A DNA stretch of 64,000 bases from Negadavirga shengliensis (GCF_042652345.1 NZ_JBHSJJ010000001.1:1-64000), one strand, 5' to 3'; counted from the first letter of the stretch, positions 27,931 through 36,915 are shown. Notes: generated from the letters alone by a model not told the origin. Made by a program: numbers and translations.

Positions 27931-27944
27931 GTGACATAAGTCAC
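27931..27944. promoter_or_regulatory. CRP/FNR-like palindromic operator candidate
   Basis: GTGACATAAGTCAC is a GTGA-N6-TCAC inverted repeat, followed by A (TCACA). It is close to the TGTGA-N6-TCACA site of the CRP family. It sits just upstream of the small-protein/DoxX/DsrE/SoxB-like cluster. Only the sequence match supports it; no regulator gene is nearby. Confidence 0.4.
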
Positions 27945-27982
27945 AGTTTGTTTTGCCCATATTTGTTAACATTGCATTTCAA

Positions 27983-28324
27983 GTGAATTCAAAAACCCAC
28001 ATATCGCTTATATTTGCAGTATTGTTTCTGGGAAAACTTTTGGCCTTAGATACCCATCTCCTAAGCGGGATTTATGGCAATGAGGCCATTTCCATAGTAA
28101 AGCCTTTTTGTAAAAAGAAGATTGTGTCCCACGAAACAGAAAATTTCAATGAGACACCCGACACTGTCTCAATTGAGGTTAAAAGTTTTTGTACTCCCTT
28201 ATTTTCCCCAGAGATTAAGAAGGAAAAACCGACTCCCACTGAATTCAGCAATTCTTACCACCAGTATCAATGCGCAACCATTGCTGCAATTATAGAATAC
28301 AACCCCCCACCTCCCCAACTTTAA
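27983..28324 (+). CDS. Small secreted Cys-containing protein ending in PPPPQL, function unknown
   Basis: About 113 residues from a GTG start (VNSKTHISLIFAVLFLG); a TTG at 27953 is also possible. A signal-like hydrophobic segment is followed by a polar region with three cysteines (PFCKKK, SFCTPL, YQCATI) and a C-terminus rich in proline (NPPPPQL). Short exported proteins with cysteines and a Pro-rich tail are found in Bacteroidota beside metal or TonB-receptor genes, but I cannot place this one in a family. It is the first gene of the cluster with DoxX, DsrE and the SoxB-like enzyme. Confidence 0.5.
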   Translation: MNSKTHISLIFAVLFLGKLLALDTHLLSGIYGNEAISIVKPFCKKKIVSHETENFNETPDTVSIEVKSFCTPLFSPEIKKEKPTPTEFSNSYHQYQCATIAAIIEYNPPPPQL

Positions 28325-28511
28325 TTTTTTCAACTTTATCAATTATTCCGCTTGCCCTTCTGGTCAGGCTTGCAGCCAAAGATCCATTCAGGTTAAGGGG
28401 AACAAGTGGTATATAAAATCACATTCTTATGCAGAGCATGGTGAAAACGTCACACGCTGGCATGCCCCGATACCTATTGGGAAAACATGCGAGGTTCTCC
28501 CGAATCAGGTT

Positions 28512-28537
28512 CCCCGAAAACAGTTCGGGGCAGGCTG
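28512..28537. repeat. GC-rich hairpin element sharing a 12-mer with 37758-37769
   Basis: CCCCGAA (28512-28518) pairs with TTCGGGG (28524-28530). The 12-mer CGGGGCAGGCTG (28526-28537) recurs exactly at 37758-37769, again inside a GC-rich hairpin between genes. GC-rich dispersed palindromes of this kind are common in Cytophagales genomes. Confidence 0.5.
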
Positions 28538-28576
28538 GGACAGGCTATGTGGACGTTAAAAAACAATTATAAACAC

Positions 28577-28980
28577 ATGAAGCACACCTCAATCAGCCTC
28601 TTATCGATAAGCATACTCCGGATAATGTTAAGCTGCATATTTTTGGTGGCAGGTTCTAGCCACCTGTTCAATGTGGAAAAAACAGTCCACAGAATAGATA
28701 AGGCCAAATTCAAAGGTATTGCCCACCTCTTTGGTGACACCAATTTCTGGTCATCGCATCCGGAACAGGTATGTTGGTAGCAGGTCTCAGTTTAATGATT
28801 GACTTTAAAACCAAATGGGCTGCAGCGGTCCGGGCCTTAATCCTCATTCCTATCACACTTACAATTCAAGTAGGATCGGTGTCGACAATGGGTCCCCTGT
28901 TCAAGAATATAGCCATTATGGGAGGCTTATTATTCTTCATTATAAACGATTTTGAAAACTCCAATAAAACTAAACCATGA
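28577..28980 (+). pseudogene. DoxX-family membrane protein, disrupted by a single-base frameshift
   Basis: Reading from ATG 28577 gives MKHTSISLLSISILRIML and HLFGDT, then a wrong frame with a stop after FWSSHPEQVCW. The correct continuation QFLVIASGTGMLVAGLSL lies one frame back and runs to 28980. Adding one C in the run at 28740-28741 (ACC to ACCC) restores a single 134-residue, four-helix protein with the DoxX opening LRxxLxxIFLVAGxxHLF. DoxX/DoxD proteins are quinone-linked membrane proteins, some in thiosulfate oxidation. The break could be a real mutation or a sequencing error. Its end overlaps the next gene by 4 bp. Confidence 0.75.
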
Positions 28981-29399
28981 AAAACTTATTTGTAATCAGT
29001 ATGGCCCTCTTCCTGTTCGTTCTCAATCATTCGGGCAAAGCACAAACACAGGAGCAATATGAACACTATAACTATCTGGTCCTTACCAAACAAATTCAGC
29101 AGTTACAACCTATCATTTTAACCGCAGAGGCCTTAGCGACAGAAGATGGTCCGGGATTTGGGGATTTTCAAGTTGTTATCTGTGGCCAAACCGTCAATGA
29201 GTTGACTGATAAGCCTATGATGAAAAAATTCACCGATAAAGCTGAGCAGTCAAACATACAATTAGTGATCTGCGGATTTTCCCTGGAAAAATTTGAAGTG
29301 GATCGGGATGAACTGCCTGAGGGATTGGAAATTGTGGAAAACGGAATTTTATACAGTTTTCAGCTTCAGAAAAAAGGTTACCTAAGCATTGAATTGTAA
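28977..29399 (+). CDS. Secreted DsrE-like protein
   Basis: A 140-residue protein with a signal peptide (MKNLFVISMALFLFVLNHSGKAQ) and a DsrE/DsrF/TusD-like alpha/beta fold. The two strand-Cys segments FQVVICGQTV (about residue 64) and IQLVICGFSL (about 98) are the typical family strands. DsrE-family proteins carry or relay persulfide sulfur; several Bacteroidota versions are exported. The start overlaps the DoxX frame in ATGA, and the SoxB-like gene follows after 11 bp. The sulfur role is inferred from family and neighbours. Confidence 0.75.
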   Translation: MKNLFVISMALFLFVLNHSGKAQTQEQYEHYNYLVLTKQIQQLQPIILTAEALATEDGPGFGDFQVVICGQTVNELTDKPMMKKFTDKAEQSNIQLVICGFSLEKFEVDRDELPEGLEIVENGILYSFQLQKKGYLSIEL

Positions 29400-29410
29400 A
29401 GAAACGAAAA

Positions 29411-31060
29411 ATGAAATCAAGTAAAAATAAGATAATACTGTTGTTGATCCTATGGGGATGGGGTGTATTCACGAGTCTTCAGATCAAAGCGGAAATCCAA
29501 TCAGAGCATATGGCCAAAGACACGGTAAGTGTTACCATATTACAAACCGCGGATATCCACGGCCAATTAGACCCACATCCGGAGCTATTCTGGGAAAACG
29601 ACAGCATTATATTTAAAACCAGAGGGGGGTTGGCACACATCAAGACACTCTTCGACAAAGAACGACAAAAAAATCCAGGCAGAACCCTTATTGTAGATGG
29701 AGGAGATTTGATACAAGGAAGCGGCTATGCCGCTCTTTCACAAGGCAGCATCTTCCCTGGAATCATCCGCAACATGGGATATGATTTGCTTATCCCCGGC
29801 AACTGGGAGGTAGTGTACGGGAAAGAATCAATGATGAATGTTTTGAATGCCTATGGAACCCCAGTAATCGCACAAAACATGTTTAGCGAAAAAGATGGGG
29901 ATGCACTTTTTCCCGCATACTGGATAAAGGAAATTGAAGGGGTTAAAATCGGCTTTATCGGCATCAACGATCCCGATGTCCCAGAACGTCAGAACCCTTC
30001 CTTTAGCAAAGGAATGGATTTTACCGGCTTGGACAAAAATGTGGAAAAGCTAATCAAAGAGGTGAAACACCATAAAAAGGTGGATGTCCTTTTTATGGTA
30101 ACCCATATCGGTATTTTCAAACAGGTGGAATTGGCCAACAGTGAAATGGCCAAAGACGTGGATTATATCCTGGGAAATGACACCCATGAGAGGGTGCGGC
30201 GACCTATAGAAGGTAAATTTGCCAAAGTCACTGAGCCGGGGGCTTTTGGCTCCTTCGTCGGAAAACTCATTTTACACCTTGTAGATGGTAAAATTGTAGG
30301 GGAAGAATATGAATTGCTGGAGGTGGACCCCGAAAAATATCCCGCCGATCCGGAAATCCATCGTCTGGTGGAGGAAGCGAAAGCTCCATACAAAGATCAT
30401 CTGGAAACAGTGATTGGCTATACCGAAACGCCACTTTTCCGGTACCTCACAGTAGAAAACCCAATGGATAATATGATCACCGATGCTGCCCGATGGAAAA
30501 CAGGTGCAGACATTTCAATTTCCAATGGTTTCCGGTTTGGAAATCCAATTGTCCCTGAGAATGGAGGACCCGCCCCTATCACCCGCGCCAATTTATGGAA
30601 CTTGCTCCCTGTCAACGAAAAAGTGAAAATGGGGAAAGCTACCGGCAAACAAATTAGGGATTGGCTGGAAAAAGAAATGAACAATGTATTTGCCCAAGAT
30701 CCATCGGAGCGGTTTGGAGGGTGGCTGGTCCGGTTTTCCGGTATGACCGTCACCTTCAACAGCCAAAAACCAGACGGAGAGCGCATCGTCTCCATAGAAG
30801 TGAGTGGTCAACCCATGCAAAACGACGAAGTTTATACGGTCTCCGCCTGTGAAAGACCAGGGGATCCACACCACATGTTGTGCAGGCTTCCGAACACCAA
30901 AGATGTCGAAGTCATGGATTATACTATTCATGATGTGGTTGAGGATTATTTGCAGGAGCACAGTCCCGTCTCTCCCGTTTTGGATGGCCGGGCCCTAAGT
31001 TTAGATTTGGAGGCCTATTCTTTTTCTAATGTACCCGGGACAGAATATGAATTCAAATAA
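29411..31060 (+). CDS. Exported SoxB/5'-nucleotidase-like metallophosphoesterase
   Basis: A 549-residue exported enzyme. The dimetal site is visible: Asp48 and His50 (TADIHGQL), Asp99 (DGGDLIQGS), Asn131 (IPGNWEVVYG), His232 (VTHIG) and His259 (NDTHER). A C-terminal 5'-nucleotidase domain follows (about 340-530). In 5'-nucleotidases such as UshA, GNHEFD supplies the catalytic His-Asp pair; here it reads GNWEVV, so both are missing. SoxB thiosulfohydrolases also depart from GNHE at this place, with Trp next to Glu. With DsrE and DoxX alongside, a sulfur-ester substrate is plausible but unproven. Confidence 0.8.
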   Translation: MKSSKNKIILLLILWGWGVFTSLQIKAEIQSEHMAKDTVSVTILQTADIHGQLDPHPELFWENDSIIFKTRGGLAHIKTLFDKERQKNPGRTLIVDGGDLIQGSGYAALSQGSIFPGIIRNMGYDLLIPGNWEVVYGKESMMNVLNAYGTPVIAQNMFSEKDGDALFPAYWIKEIEGVKIGFIGINDPDVPERQNPSFSKGMDFTGLDKNVEKLIKEVKHHKKVDVLFMVTHIGIFKQVELANSEMAKDVDYILGNDTHERVRRPIEGKFAKVTEPGAFGSFVGKLILHLVDGKIVGEEYELLEVDPEKYPADPEIHRLVEEAKAPYKDHLETVIGYTETPLFRYLTVENPMDNMITDAARWKTGADISISNGFRFGNPIVPENGGPAPITRANLWNLLPVNEKVKMGKATGKQIRDWLEKEMNNVFAQDPSERFGGWLVRFSGMTVTFNSQKPDGERIVSIEVSGQPMQNDEVYTVSACERPGDPHHMLCRLPNTKDVEVMDYTIHDVVEDYLQEHSPVSPVLDGRALSLDLEAYSFSNVPGTEYEFK

Positions 31061-31075
31061 TCCAAACAACGAACG

Positions 31076-31099
31076 CTTTTGGAATAATTAGTCCAAAAG
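31076..31099 (+). terminator. Hairpin after the SoxB-like gene
   Basis: CTTTTGGA (31076-31083) pairs with TCCAAAAG (31092-31099), followed by GCATGTTTTTA. Probable end of the accessory cluster transcript. Confidence 0.55.
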
Positions 31100-31227
31100 G
31101 CATGTTTTTACTTGATTCGTTTACAGTTACATCCATAAATTAGATGGTATTTATCAAGAAAACATTCCTTGCATGTTTTTTGAGGACAATTACACTTCAT
31201 TTCAATTAACTCAAAAAACCAACTGTT

Positions 31228-31683
31228 ATGGACCTACAAACCAATAATATTGAAGGAAGGGTAAGAAAAACCACTTCCGAAGAAGCGAATAAGGAATTCG
31301 ACAGGAGAATCCTTGACTACATCCAAAGGTATAGAAACATGACGGCAAGCCAGATTTCAGGCCGTCTGCTTGATCTCAAAGAAGAATGGGATATAGAAAG
31401 GGTATTGGAAGTGAATGCGTCTTCACTGATGCTCGCCGGTGTGCTGATGGGGAAATTCGTTAATAACAAATGGTTTGCGCTTTCAGGCATTGTGGCAGGA
31501 TTCTTATTGCAACACGGCTTGCAAGGGTGGTGCCCGCCGCTTCCCCTACTCAGGGCGCTGGGTGTAAGAACCCGGAGGGAAATAGATGAAGAAGTCTATG
31601 CGTTAAAAGTAATAAGAGGTGACTTTGACAAAATAACCACCAATTCACCGCCAGAGCTGATTTTGGAAACCCTGAGAAGTTAA
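31228..31683 (+). CDS. DUF2892-type membrane protein
   Basis: A 151-residue protein with a charged N-terminal half (about 1-60) and two membrane helices (about 66-80 and 84-99) ending in GWCPPLPLLRALG. That last motif is the mark of DUF2892 (YgaP-type transmembrane) domains. No rhodanese domain is attached. It is transcribed alone; the role is unknown. Confidence 0.75.
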   Translation: MDLQTNNIEGRVRKTTSEEANKEFDRRILDYIQRYRNMTASQISGRLLDLKEEWDIERVLEVNASSLMLAGVLMGKFVNNKWFALSGIVAGFLLQHGLQGWCPPLPLLRALGVRTRREIDEEVYALKVIRGDFDKITTNSPPELILETLRS

Positions 31684-31695
31684 AGGCCAAAAAAT

Positions 31696-31733
31696 TGCCG
31701 GAGGTACCGAAAAACATACCGGTACTTCCGGCA
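31696..31733 (-). terminator. Terminator of the SRPBCC gene
   Basis: A 14-bp near-perfect stem (31696-31709 with 31720-31733, one G-T-type mismatch). On the minus strand it is followed by TTTTTT, so it terminates the minus-strand gene; on the plus strand there is no T run. Confidence 0.75.
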
Positions 31734-31741
31734 TTCATCAT

Positions 31742-32620
31742 CTACTGTTCACAAATTTCCTTCAGTTTCTCAAGGGCCTTGGGCCAGGTTTCCTGAAAAT
31801 AATCTTTGAATTCCCTGGTGGAATCCATGTTGACGGTCACCACTGTCTGACCATTTTCTTCCCGGAAGGTATAATTTTCCAGACCACCTGCCCAAGATTC
31901 CACTTCTGGGCCTTCGGTGATTTCCTTGCCATTATCGACAACACCGAGGTGTTCTATGGACACAAATTGGTTCGGAATGTTTTCCTTGATGCGGCTGACC
32001 ATTCCGCCCATTTCCCCATTTTCGCCGGGTGCCAAAAATAAAATCTTGGAACCTTTATCCCACGAGCCTTTAAAGTGGGATCCCGGCATAAAAACCGATG
32101 TCCATTCTTCATAGCTTTTGCCTCCTAACATCGTATCGTATACCTTACCTACGGGCGCAGCAATGGTTATTTCAAACTCCAGCGGCACAAATTCGGCCAT
32201 TGATTCCACATAGGATTTGAAATTGTCCAAAATGGCCTGCCAGCCAGTCCGCTGCATTTCCACGGAAAAGGTATTTTCTGCTTCAAAAACTGTGCTGACA
32301 TGGGTTTCCGAACCATTCCCATCAAAATCCACTACCACTTTTCTTTCATCATCCATGGTATAGGCTATACGTTTATGTAGTATGATTTCATCATACGTCC
32401 CTCCAAAATCAAAGCCCTGGCTTCCATCCTTGGCTTCCATCCGGGAAAGAAAGCGGCCGCCTTCGCGGAGATCATTTTCCGCACGGGGAGTATGCCAGTC
32501 ATCAGAGGCCTGGTTCCAATGGATGATATGTTCAGGGTCAGTCCAAAACTGCCATACTTTTTCCACAGGCGCATTGATTGTGGCCTGAACATTGATTTTC
32601 GTTTTATCTGCTGTTTCCAT
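31742..32620 (-). CDS. Tandem SRPBCC (AHSA1-like) domain protein
   Basis: The 292-residue protein is made of two related ligand-binding folds. The first covers about 1-145 (VQATINAPVEKVWQFWTDPEHI) and the second about 148-290 (ITIAAPVGKVYDTMLGGKSYEEW). Both begin with the APVxKVxxxx pattern and end in a long C-terminal helix after a GW or FREENG strand. Single-domain AHSA1 proteins are common; the double unit is less so. The ligand is unknown. No enzyme residues can be pointed to. Confidence 0.85.
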   Translation of the reverse strand: METADKTKINVQATINAPVEKVWQFWTDPEHIIHWNQASDDWHTPRAENDLREGGRFLSRMEAKDGSQGFDFGGTYDEIILHKRIAYTMDDERKVVVDFDGNGSETHVSTVFEAENTFSVEMQRTGWQAILDNFKSYVESMAEFVPLEFEITIAAPVGKVYDTMLGGKSYEEWTSVFMPGSHFKGSWDKGSKILFLAPGENGEMGGMVSRIKENIPNQFVSIEHLGVVDNGKEITEGPEVESWAGGLENYTFREENGQTVVTVNMDSTREFKDYFQETWPKALEKLKEICEQ

Positions 32621-32934
32621 GACGAATTTGGTTTAGGGTTAAATCAATATTGAATTAGATAATATCATGCAATTTATAGGCTTCCCATTACATTGAAAAG
32701 GGTCAAAAACGACATTATGGAGGGTGATTTTGAGTGGAGAAAATTACTGTGGAGCCAAAAAGACATCCGTGACGGTTTGAAGCCGGAAGAAAGTGATGGA
32801 AGAAATTTATTGCCGAAAGCCATCCCTTCCTTTTGAAACGAAAACATTCTTTTATAAAAAACGCTTTACGAAAACAACTCTAAGCCATTTTAAACTGTTT
32901 TAGACAAAAGAATCCACTATTTTTGGAGTCAACT
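32621..32934. other. Intergenic region between divergent SRPBCC and gldB genes
   Basis: 314 bp without a convincing gene. A TATTTTTG sequence lies at 32919-32926, directly before the gldB ATG, but without a -33 element at the usual spacing. Confidence 0.4.
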
Positions 32935-33933
32935 ATGAAAAAAATAAAGTATCTACCGGTCGTATTGTTTTTTTTGGGGGTCTTTGCCTGTAAAAAAAAA
33001 CCGGCCGACTGTCGTCTTCCCGATGAAATTCTGGAAATCCCCCTTTCTATAGAAATCCAGAGGATGGAGAAAAACTTTTTTGAAGACATCACTGAGGAAA
33101 ACATACGATACAATCTAGAGGCCTTTTCCGAATTTTCCAAGATGTACTTTGAACCGATGGAATATGAAAATAAGGAAGAACTGGCCGCTGGACTTTATCA
33201 AATCCATACTGATCCGGGTATGCAGGAACTGTATCAGGAAGTAATGGCCCATTTTCCCGATATGAAAGACATAGAGCAAGAGCTTATTCTGGCGTTCAAG
33301 GCGATTAAGTATTACTACCCACAATTTGATCCCCCCAAAGTATATACCTTTGTGAGTGGATTTGGATCGGACCTGGTAGTCACAGAAGACCTTATCATCA
33401 TTGGTCTGGATTATTACCTCCCGGCTGATCACCGTTTTCAGCCTTTGGACCTCCCTGAATACATCGCAAAAAGGTACGAAAGGGACTATCTGGTTCCCAC
33501 ATTGGTGACCGCCATTTCTTCCCGTTTCAACAAAACAGATCTGAGGGACAACACCTTACTGGCTGAAATGATCTTTTACGGGAAGGCTTACCATTTCACC
33601 AAAACCATTTTGCCCTGTACGCCTGATGAGTACATTATAGGTTATGAGACAAAGGAAATTGTCGGCAGCTATGCCAACGAGCAAATGATCTGGGCCCATT
33701 TTATAGAAAATGAACTGCTTTTCGAGACCAACCCCTTTGAAATAAGAAAATATACGGGAGAGGCGCCGTTTACGGATGAAATCAGTCCCGATGCCCCGGG
33801 CAGGATAGGCAGATGGCTGGGATGGAACATCGTGGATGATTACCGGCTCAACAACGACCTCAGCCTGCAAGAGGTCATGGATCAGCAAAACGCCAGGGAA
33901 ATTTTCAAACGCTCAGGATACAAGCCCAGATAA
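32935..33933 (+). CDS. gldB: Gliding motility lipoprotein GldB
   Basis: Lipoprotein tied to Bacteroidota gliding and the type IX secretion system; its exact action is not known. The ATG at 32935 gives MKKIKYLPVVLFFLGVFACKK, a lipoprotein signal with lipobox Cys. A TTG 12 bases upstream is less likely. The family region VSGFGSDLVVTEDLIIIGLDYYLP (in pieces, about 140-165) is clear, and the C-terminal WxGWxIVxxYRxxN segment also fits. Length 332 aa. It stands alone, without other gld genes nearby. Confidence 0.88.
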   Translation: MKKIKYLPVVLFFLGVFACKKKPADCRLPDEILEIPLSIEIQRMEKNFFEDITEENIRYNLEAFSEFSKMYFEPMEYENKEELAAGLYQIHTDPGMQELYQEVMAHFPDMKDIEQELILAFKAIKYYYPQFDPPKVYTFVSGFGSDLVVTEDLIIIGLDYYLPADHRFQPLDLPEYIAKRYERDYLVPTLVTAISSRFNKTDLRDNTLLAEMIFYGKAYHFTKTILPCTPDEYIIGYETKEIVGSYANEQMIWAHFIENELLFETNPFEIRKYTGEAPFTDEISPDAPGRIGRWLGWNIVDDYRLNNDLSLQEVMDQQNAREIFKRSGYKPR

Positions 33934-33952
33934 ACCATTTGAAAAGCATGGT

Positions 33953-35122
33953 TCAGCTATCCAAAAAATCAAGCAATCGCGAGACCGCTTCTTTTTTTGA
34001 AAACCTGGATTCGGCCAACCTTTCGGCATTTTTCCCGGCCCTTTCCAGCATCGCGGGATCCTCTTCCAGGGATTGGATATAAGACAATATCTTGCTGCTA
34101 TCCTCTTGATCATGATAATTGCCCATATCGTTTTGCTTGATCATATCCAATAGCCAGCCTTTGAAATTCACTATGACGGGCTTGCCCATCGCCAGGGCAT
34201 CAAAAAACTTGTTGGGGCTGCTGGTCCTTAATACTGGCAGGTCTTGGAAAGAAATGTAAACCAAATCTGAAAAAGCCAGTAAATCCCGGACAGCGTTTTT
34301 GTCACCATAGGAGAGGAAATGGAAATTCAAAAGCCCCAACTGCTTGCTGCGTTTTTTTAAACTGGACAGCTCGGCCCCCTTCCCCATAAGCACAAACTGC
34401 CATGGTTTACCGAGTTTTTGTGCCTCTGCAGCGAGCTGCAGGTAACTTTCAAGGCCGTTGACCTTCCCTACGGCCCCAGTATAGGCGATGGTGAGTTTTT
34501 CCGGCTGTAACTCCAGTACGTCGGGATTGGCCAGTTCGCTCTGAAAAAAATCCATGTCAGCAAAATTCGGGATTACCGCGATACTTGCCTCCCGACATTT
34601 TTTGTGGATGTATTTTTCTATGCCGGGCGACAAGGCGACAATTTTTTGGGCATTGCCATAAATCTTCTCTTCAAGTCCATAGAGGTATTTCTTCAAAAAC
34701 AGGTTACGGATTACGCCAAGTTGAACCGGTGCCTCGGGCCAAAGGTCCCTTACCTCAAACACATAAGGGATCCCCCACTTTCTTTTTGCCCATAAGCCGA
34801 TGATCCCGGTAGTCAGGGGTGTGGAGGTGATAAAAAACAGATCGGGTTTGACCATTTGAAAGATAAGAGCTTTTGCCTTCCTCACAAATGCATAAAATGC
34901 CCCCATTCTTTTTAACACGCCAAAAGCGTTGTCATAAGGCACCGGAAGATAATGTACCTTTACCCCATCAAATGCTACACATTTGTAATCGGGGGCATTG
35001 TGCGCGGTGATCACTTCCACCTCAACCCCTGCTGCTGCCATGCCTTTCGAAAGGTGGTAGGAGCGTATAGCCCCTCCCTCCCGAGGTGTAAGGTAATATT
35101 GGTGAATATAAATGATTCTCAT
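33953..35122 (-). CDS. Family 4 glycosyltransferase
   Basis: GT-B fold glycosyltransferase, probably adding a sugar to an extracellular or capsular glycan. The start is placed at the ATG of MRIIYIHQYYLTPREGG, which overlaps the asnB stop by 4 bp (ATGA). The longer frame would add 15 unlike residues. The N-terminal half holds the GGAIRSYHLSKGMA acceptor-side loop. The C-terminal half has AYTGAVGKVNGL and a donor-site region SSPNKFFDALAMGKPVIVN, as in GT4 (WbuB-like) enzymes. 389 residues. Confidence 0.87.
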   Translation of the reverse strand: MRIIYIHQYYLTPREGGAIRSYHLSKGMAAAGVEVEVITAHNAPDYKCVAFDGVKVHYLPVPYDNAFGVLKRMGAFYAFVRKAKALIFQMVKPDLFFITSTPLTTGIIGLWAKRKWGIPYVFEVRDLWPEAPVQLGVIRNLFLKKYLYGLEEKIYGNAQKIVALSPGIEKYIHKKCREASIAVIPNFADMDFFQSELANPDVLELQPEKLTIAYTGAVGKVNGLESYLQLAAEAQKLGKPWQFVLMGKGAELSSLKKRSKQLGLLNFHFLSYGDKNAVRDLLAFSDLVYISFQDLPVLRTSSPNKFFDALAMGKPVIVNFKGWLLDMIKQNDMGNYHDQEDSSKILSYIQSLEEDPAMLERAGKNAERLAESRFSKKEAVSRLLDFLDS

Positions 35123-36912
35123 AAGCCGTTTTCCCTGATCCAGGAAGACAATACGAACAGGTTCCAAACAAATAGAAATCCTTCCTTGTAATAGGACACC
35201 GGATTTTGAGCTATTTTGCGCATCACCGGAGGAAAAGCATTCCCGTGTTTTTTTTCAAACGCACCAATCTCCGAAAAAACAGTTTCCCTGAAATTTTTAT
35301 TGTCACGGATCCATTCTCTTATCGGCAAGCCGAATCCCAGTTTCCTGCGGTCAGCCACCCGGCCTAACCCTTCCTCGCGAAGCAGTTCCCTGATCCATAT
35401 CTTGTTCCTCCGTCTCAAATGTTCGGCTTCGGTCATCCCCCGGCTGAGAGACACCAAAGACCAGTCCAAATAAGGCGCTCTGCCCTCAATTCCGTGGGCC
35501 ATGCAGGCATTGTCGTGGATTTTAAGCACATCATTGACCAGATAAAAGGTCCTGTCCCACTCCAGGGCAGCCTTATAATCCGAAAGCTGTCGGGGATAAT
35601 AGGGCCGCAACTGGGTGGCCAAAGAATCCGGCAAATTCCCTAGCGCTGAGAAATTCATAAACGTCCTTTCGGGACTGGCATGGATCGATGCCAGAAATTT
35701 CCGCTTTTCCCGGCCAAGCGGGATTTTTTCCAAATTTAGCCGGGACAGAAAATTCCAGAAAACGGGACGTGCAAGATAGTGGCTGAAAGCCTTATGTCGG
35801 TTATACCCACCGAACAACTCATCTGCTCCCGCACCGCTGGCCAATACCTTCACCTGTTTGTTGGCTTCGCGGGCAAGTATCCAAGTCAATATACTGGCGC
35901 TGTCACCCACAGGCTGATCCAGGGTTTTGACATATTCCGGCCAAACCTCCAATACGGTCTGAGGGTCGACCTGGATTTCATGATGGGCGCCCGGATATTT
36001 TCCAGCCACTTCTGCCGCAAAAGACGCATCATCGTATTGATCCCGGTACGCCTTCCCAAATCCCACGGTATAAGTATGAAGGGGAATGCCTGTTTCTTTG
36101 TACCACAGCTGATAGAGCAGGCTGCTGTCGGCTCCGCCGCTCAAGAGTACGCCTACAGGTACATCTGCATGAAACTGCCGAAGTACCGCATCCGTCAGGA
36201 GTTCCTTGAAAACCTCCTTTGTGGGGGTTTGCTCAGCATGTTGTTCCATCTCCAGCTGATGGGAAGCAATATGTTGCCCCTCAAATCCATATAACTTTAC
36301 CTCACCCGGCAGTACCTGAAGAAGGTCCTCAAAAAATGACGCATCGGGCATACCGTGACGGCAATAAAAGTAAGGGGCATATTGTTTCCTGTCTACCGTA
36401 GCAGAAACCAAGCCCGAGAGGAGGATGCTTTTCGACTCAGACGAACAAAGCAAAACATGGTCTCTGTGATAATAATAAAGGGGTTTCATTCCTACGGGAT
36501 CTCTGGCCAAAAGCACTTGTTTTTTGTTGCTGTCCACAAAAACAATGGCAAACATTCCCCGTAGCTGTTTAATGCCTTCGCTCCCAAAAGCACCAAGCCA
36601 TTTAAGCAACACTTCTCCGTCAGAATGGCTTCTGAACGCTTCCCCCCTTTCAAGCAGCCGGTTACGCAGTTCCTGATAATTATATAAGGCACCGTTCCAT
36701 ACCAAAGCCAGCTTTCCATCATCCGACAGGAGGGGCTGGTTGGCCACATCCCGGAGATCCAATATTTTCAGCCTATTTCCCGCAATAAACACCTTTTCGT
36801 TGATCCCGACCCATGACGAATGATCCGGCCCCCGGTGTTTGGTGGCTTCCATCATTCGGTGAATGGCTATATCCCCCTTCCGGGCGTTCAAGACAAGGTT
36901 TATCCCGCACAT
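35119..36912 (-). CDS. asnB: Asparagine synthase (glutamine-hydrolysing)
   Basis: Transfers amide nitrogen from glutamine to aspartate or to a related carboxylate. Cys2 (MCGINLVLN) is the glutaminase nucleophile, and KHRGPDHSSW follows. The synthetase domain has the PP-loop LLSGGADSSLLY. At 597 residues it is a normal AsnB. The 4-bp overlap with a glycosyltransferase suggests the kind of AsnB homologue found in surface-polysaccharide loci, where it may amidate a sugar acid. A plain asparagine role is equally possible. nth lies 3 bp upstream. Confidence 0.9.
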   Translation of the reverse strand: MCGINLVLNARKGDIAIHRMMEATKHRGPDHSSWVGINEKVFIAGNRLKILDLRDVANQPLLSDDGKLALVWNGALYNYQELRNRLLERGEAFRSHSDGEVLLKWLGAFGSEGIKQLRGMFAIVFVDSNKKQVLLARDPVGMKPLYYYHRDHVLLCSSESKSILLSGLVSATVDRKQYAPYFYCRHGMPDASFFEDLLQVLPGEVKLYGFEGQHIASHQLEMEQHAEQTPTKEVFKELLTDAVLRQFHADVPVGVLLSGGADSSLLYQLWYKETGIPLHTYTVGFGKAYRDQYDDASFAAEVAGKYPGAHHEIQVDPQTVLEVWPEYVKTLDQPVGDSASILTWILAREANKQVKVLASGAGADELFGGYNRHKAFSHYLARPVFWNFLSRLNLEKIPLGREKRKFLASIHASPERTFMNFSALGNLPDSLATQLRPYYPRQLSDYKAALEWDRTFYLVNDVLKIHDNACMAHGIEGRAPYLDWSLVSLSRGMTEAEHLRRRNKIWIRELLREEGLGRVADRRKLGFGLPIREWIRDNKNFRETVFSEIGAFEKKHGNAFPPVMRKIAQNPVSYYKEGFLFVWNLFVLSSWIRENGL

Positions 36913-36915
36913 TCA

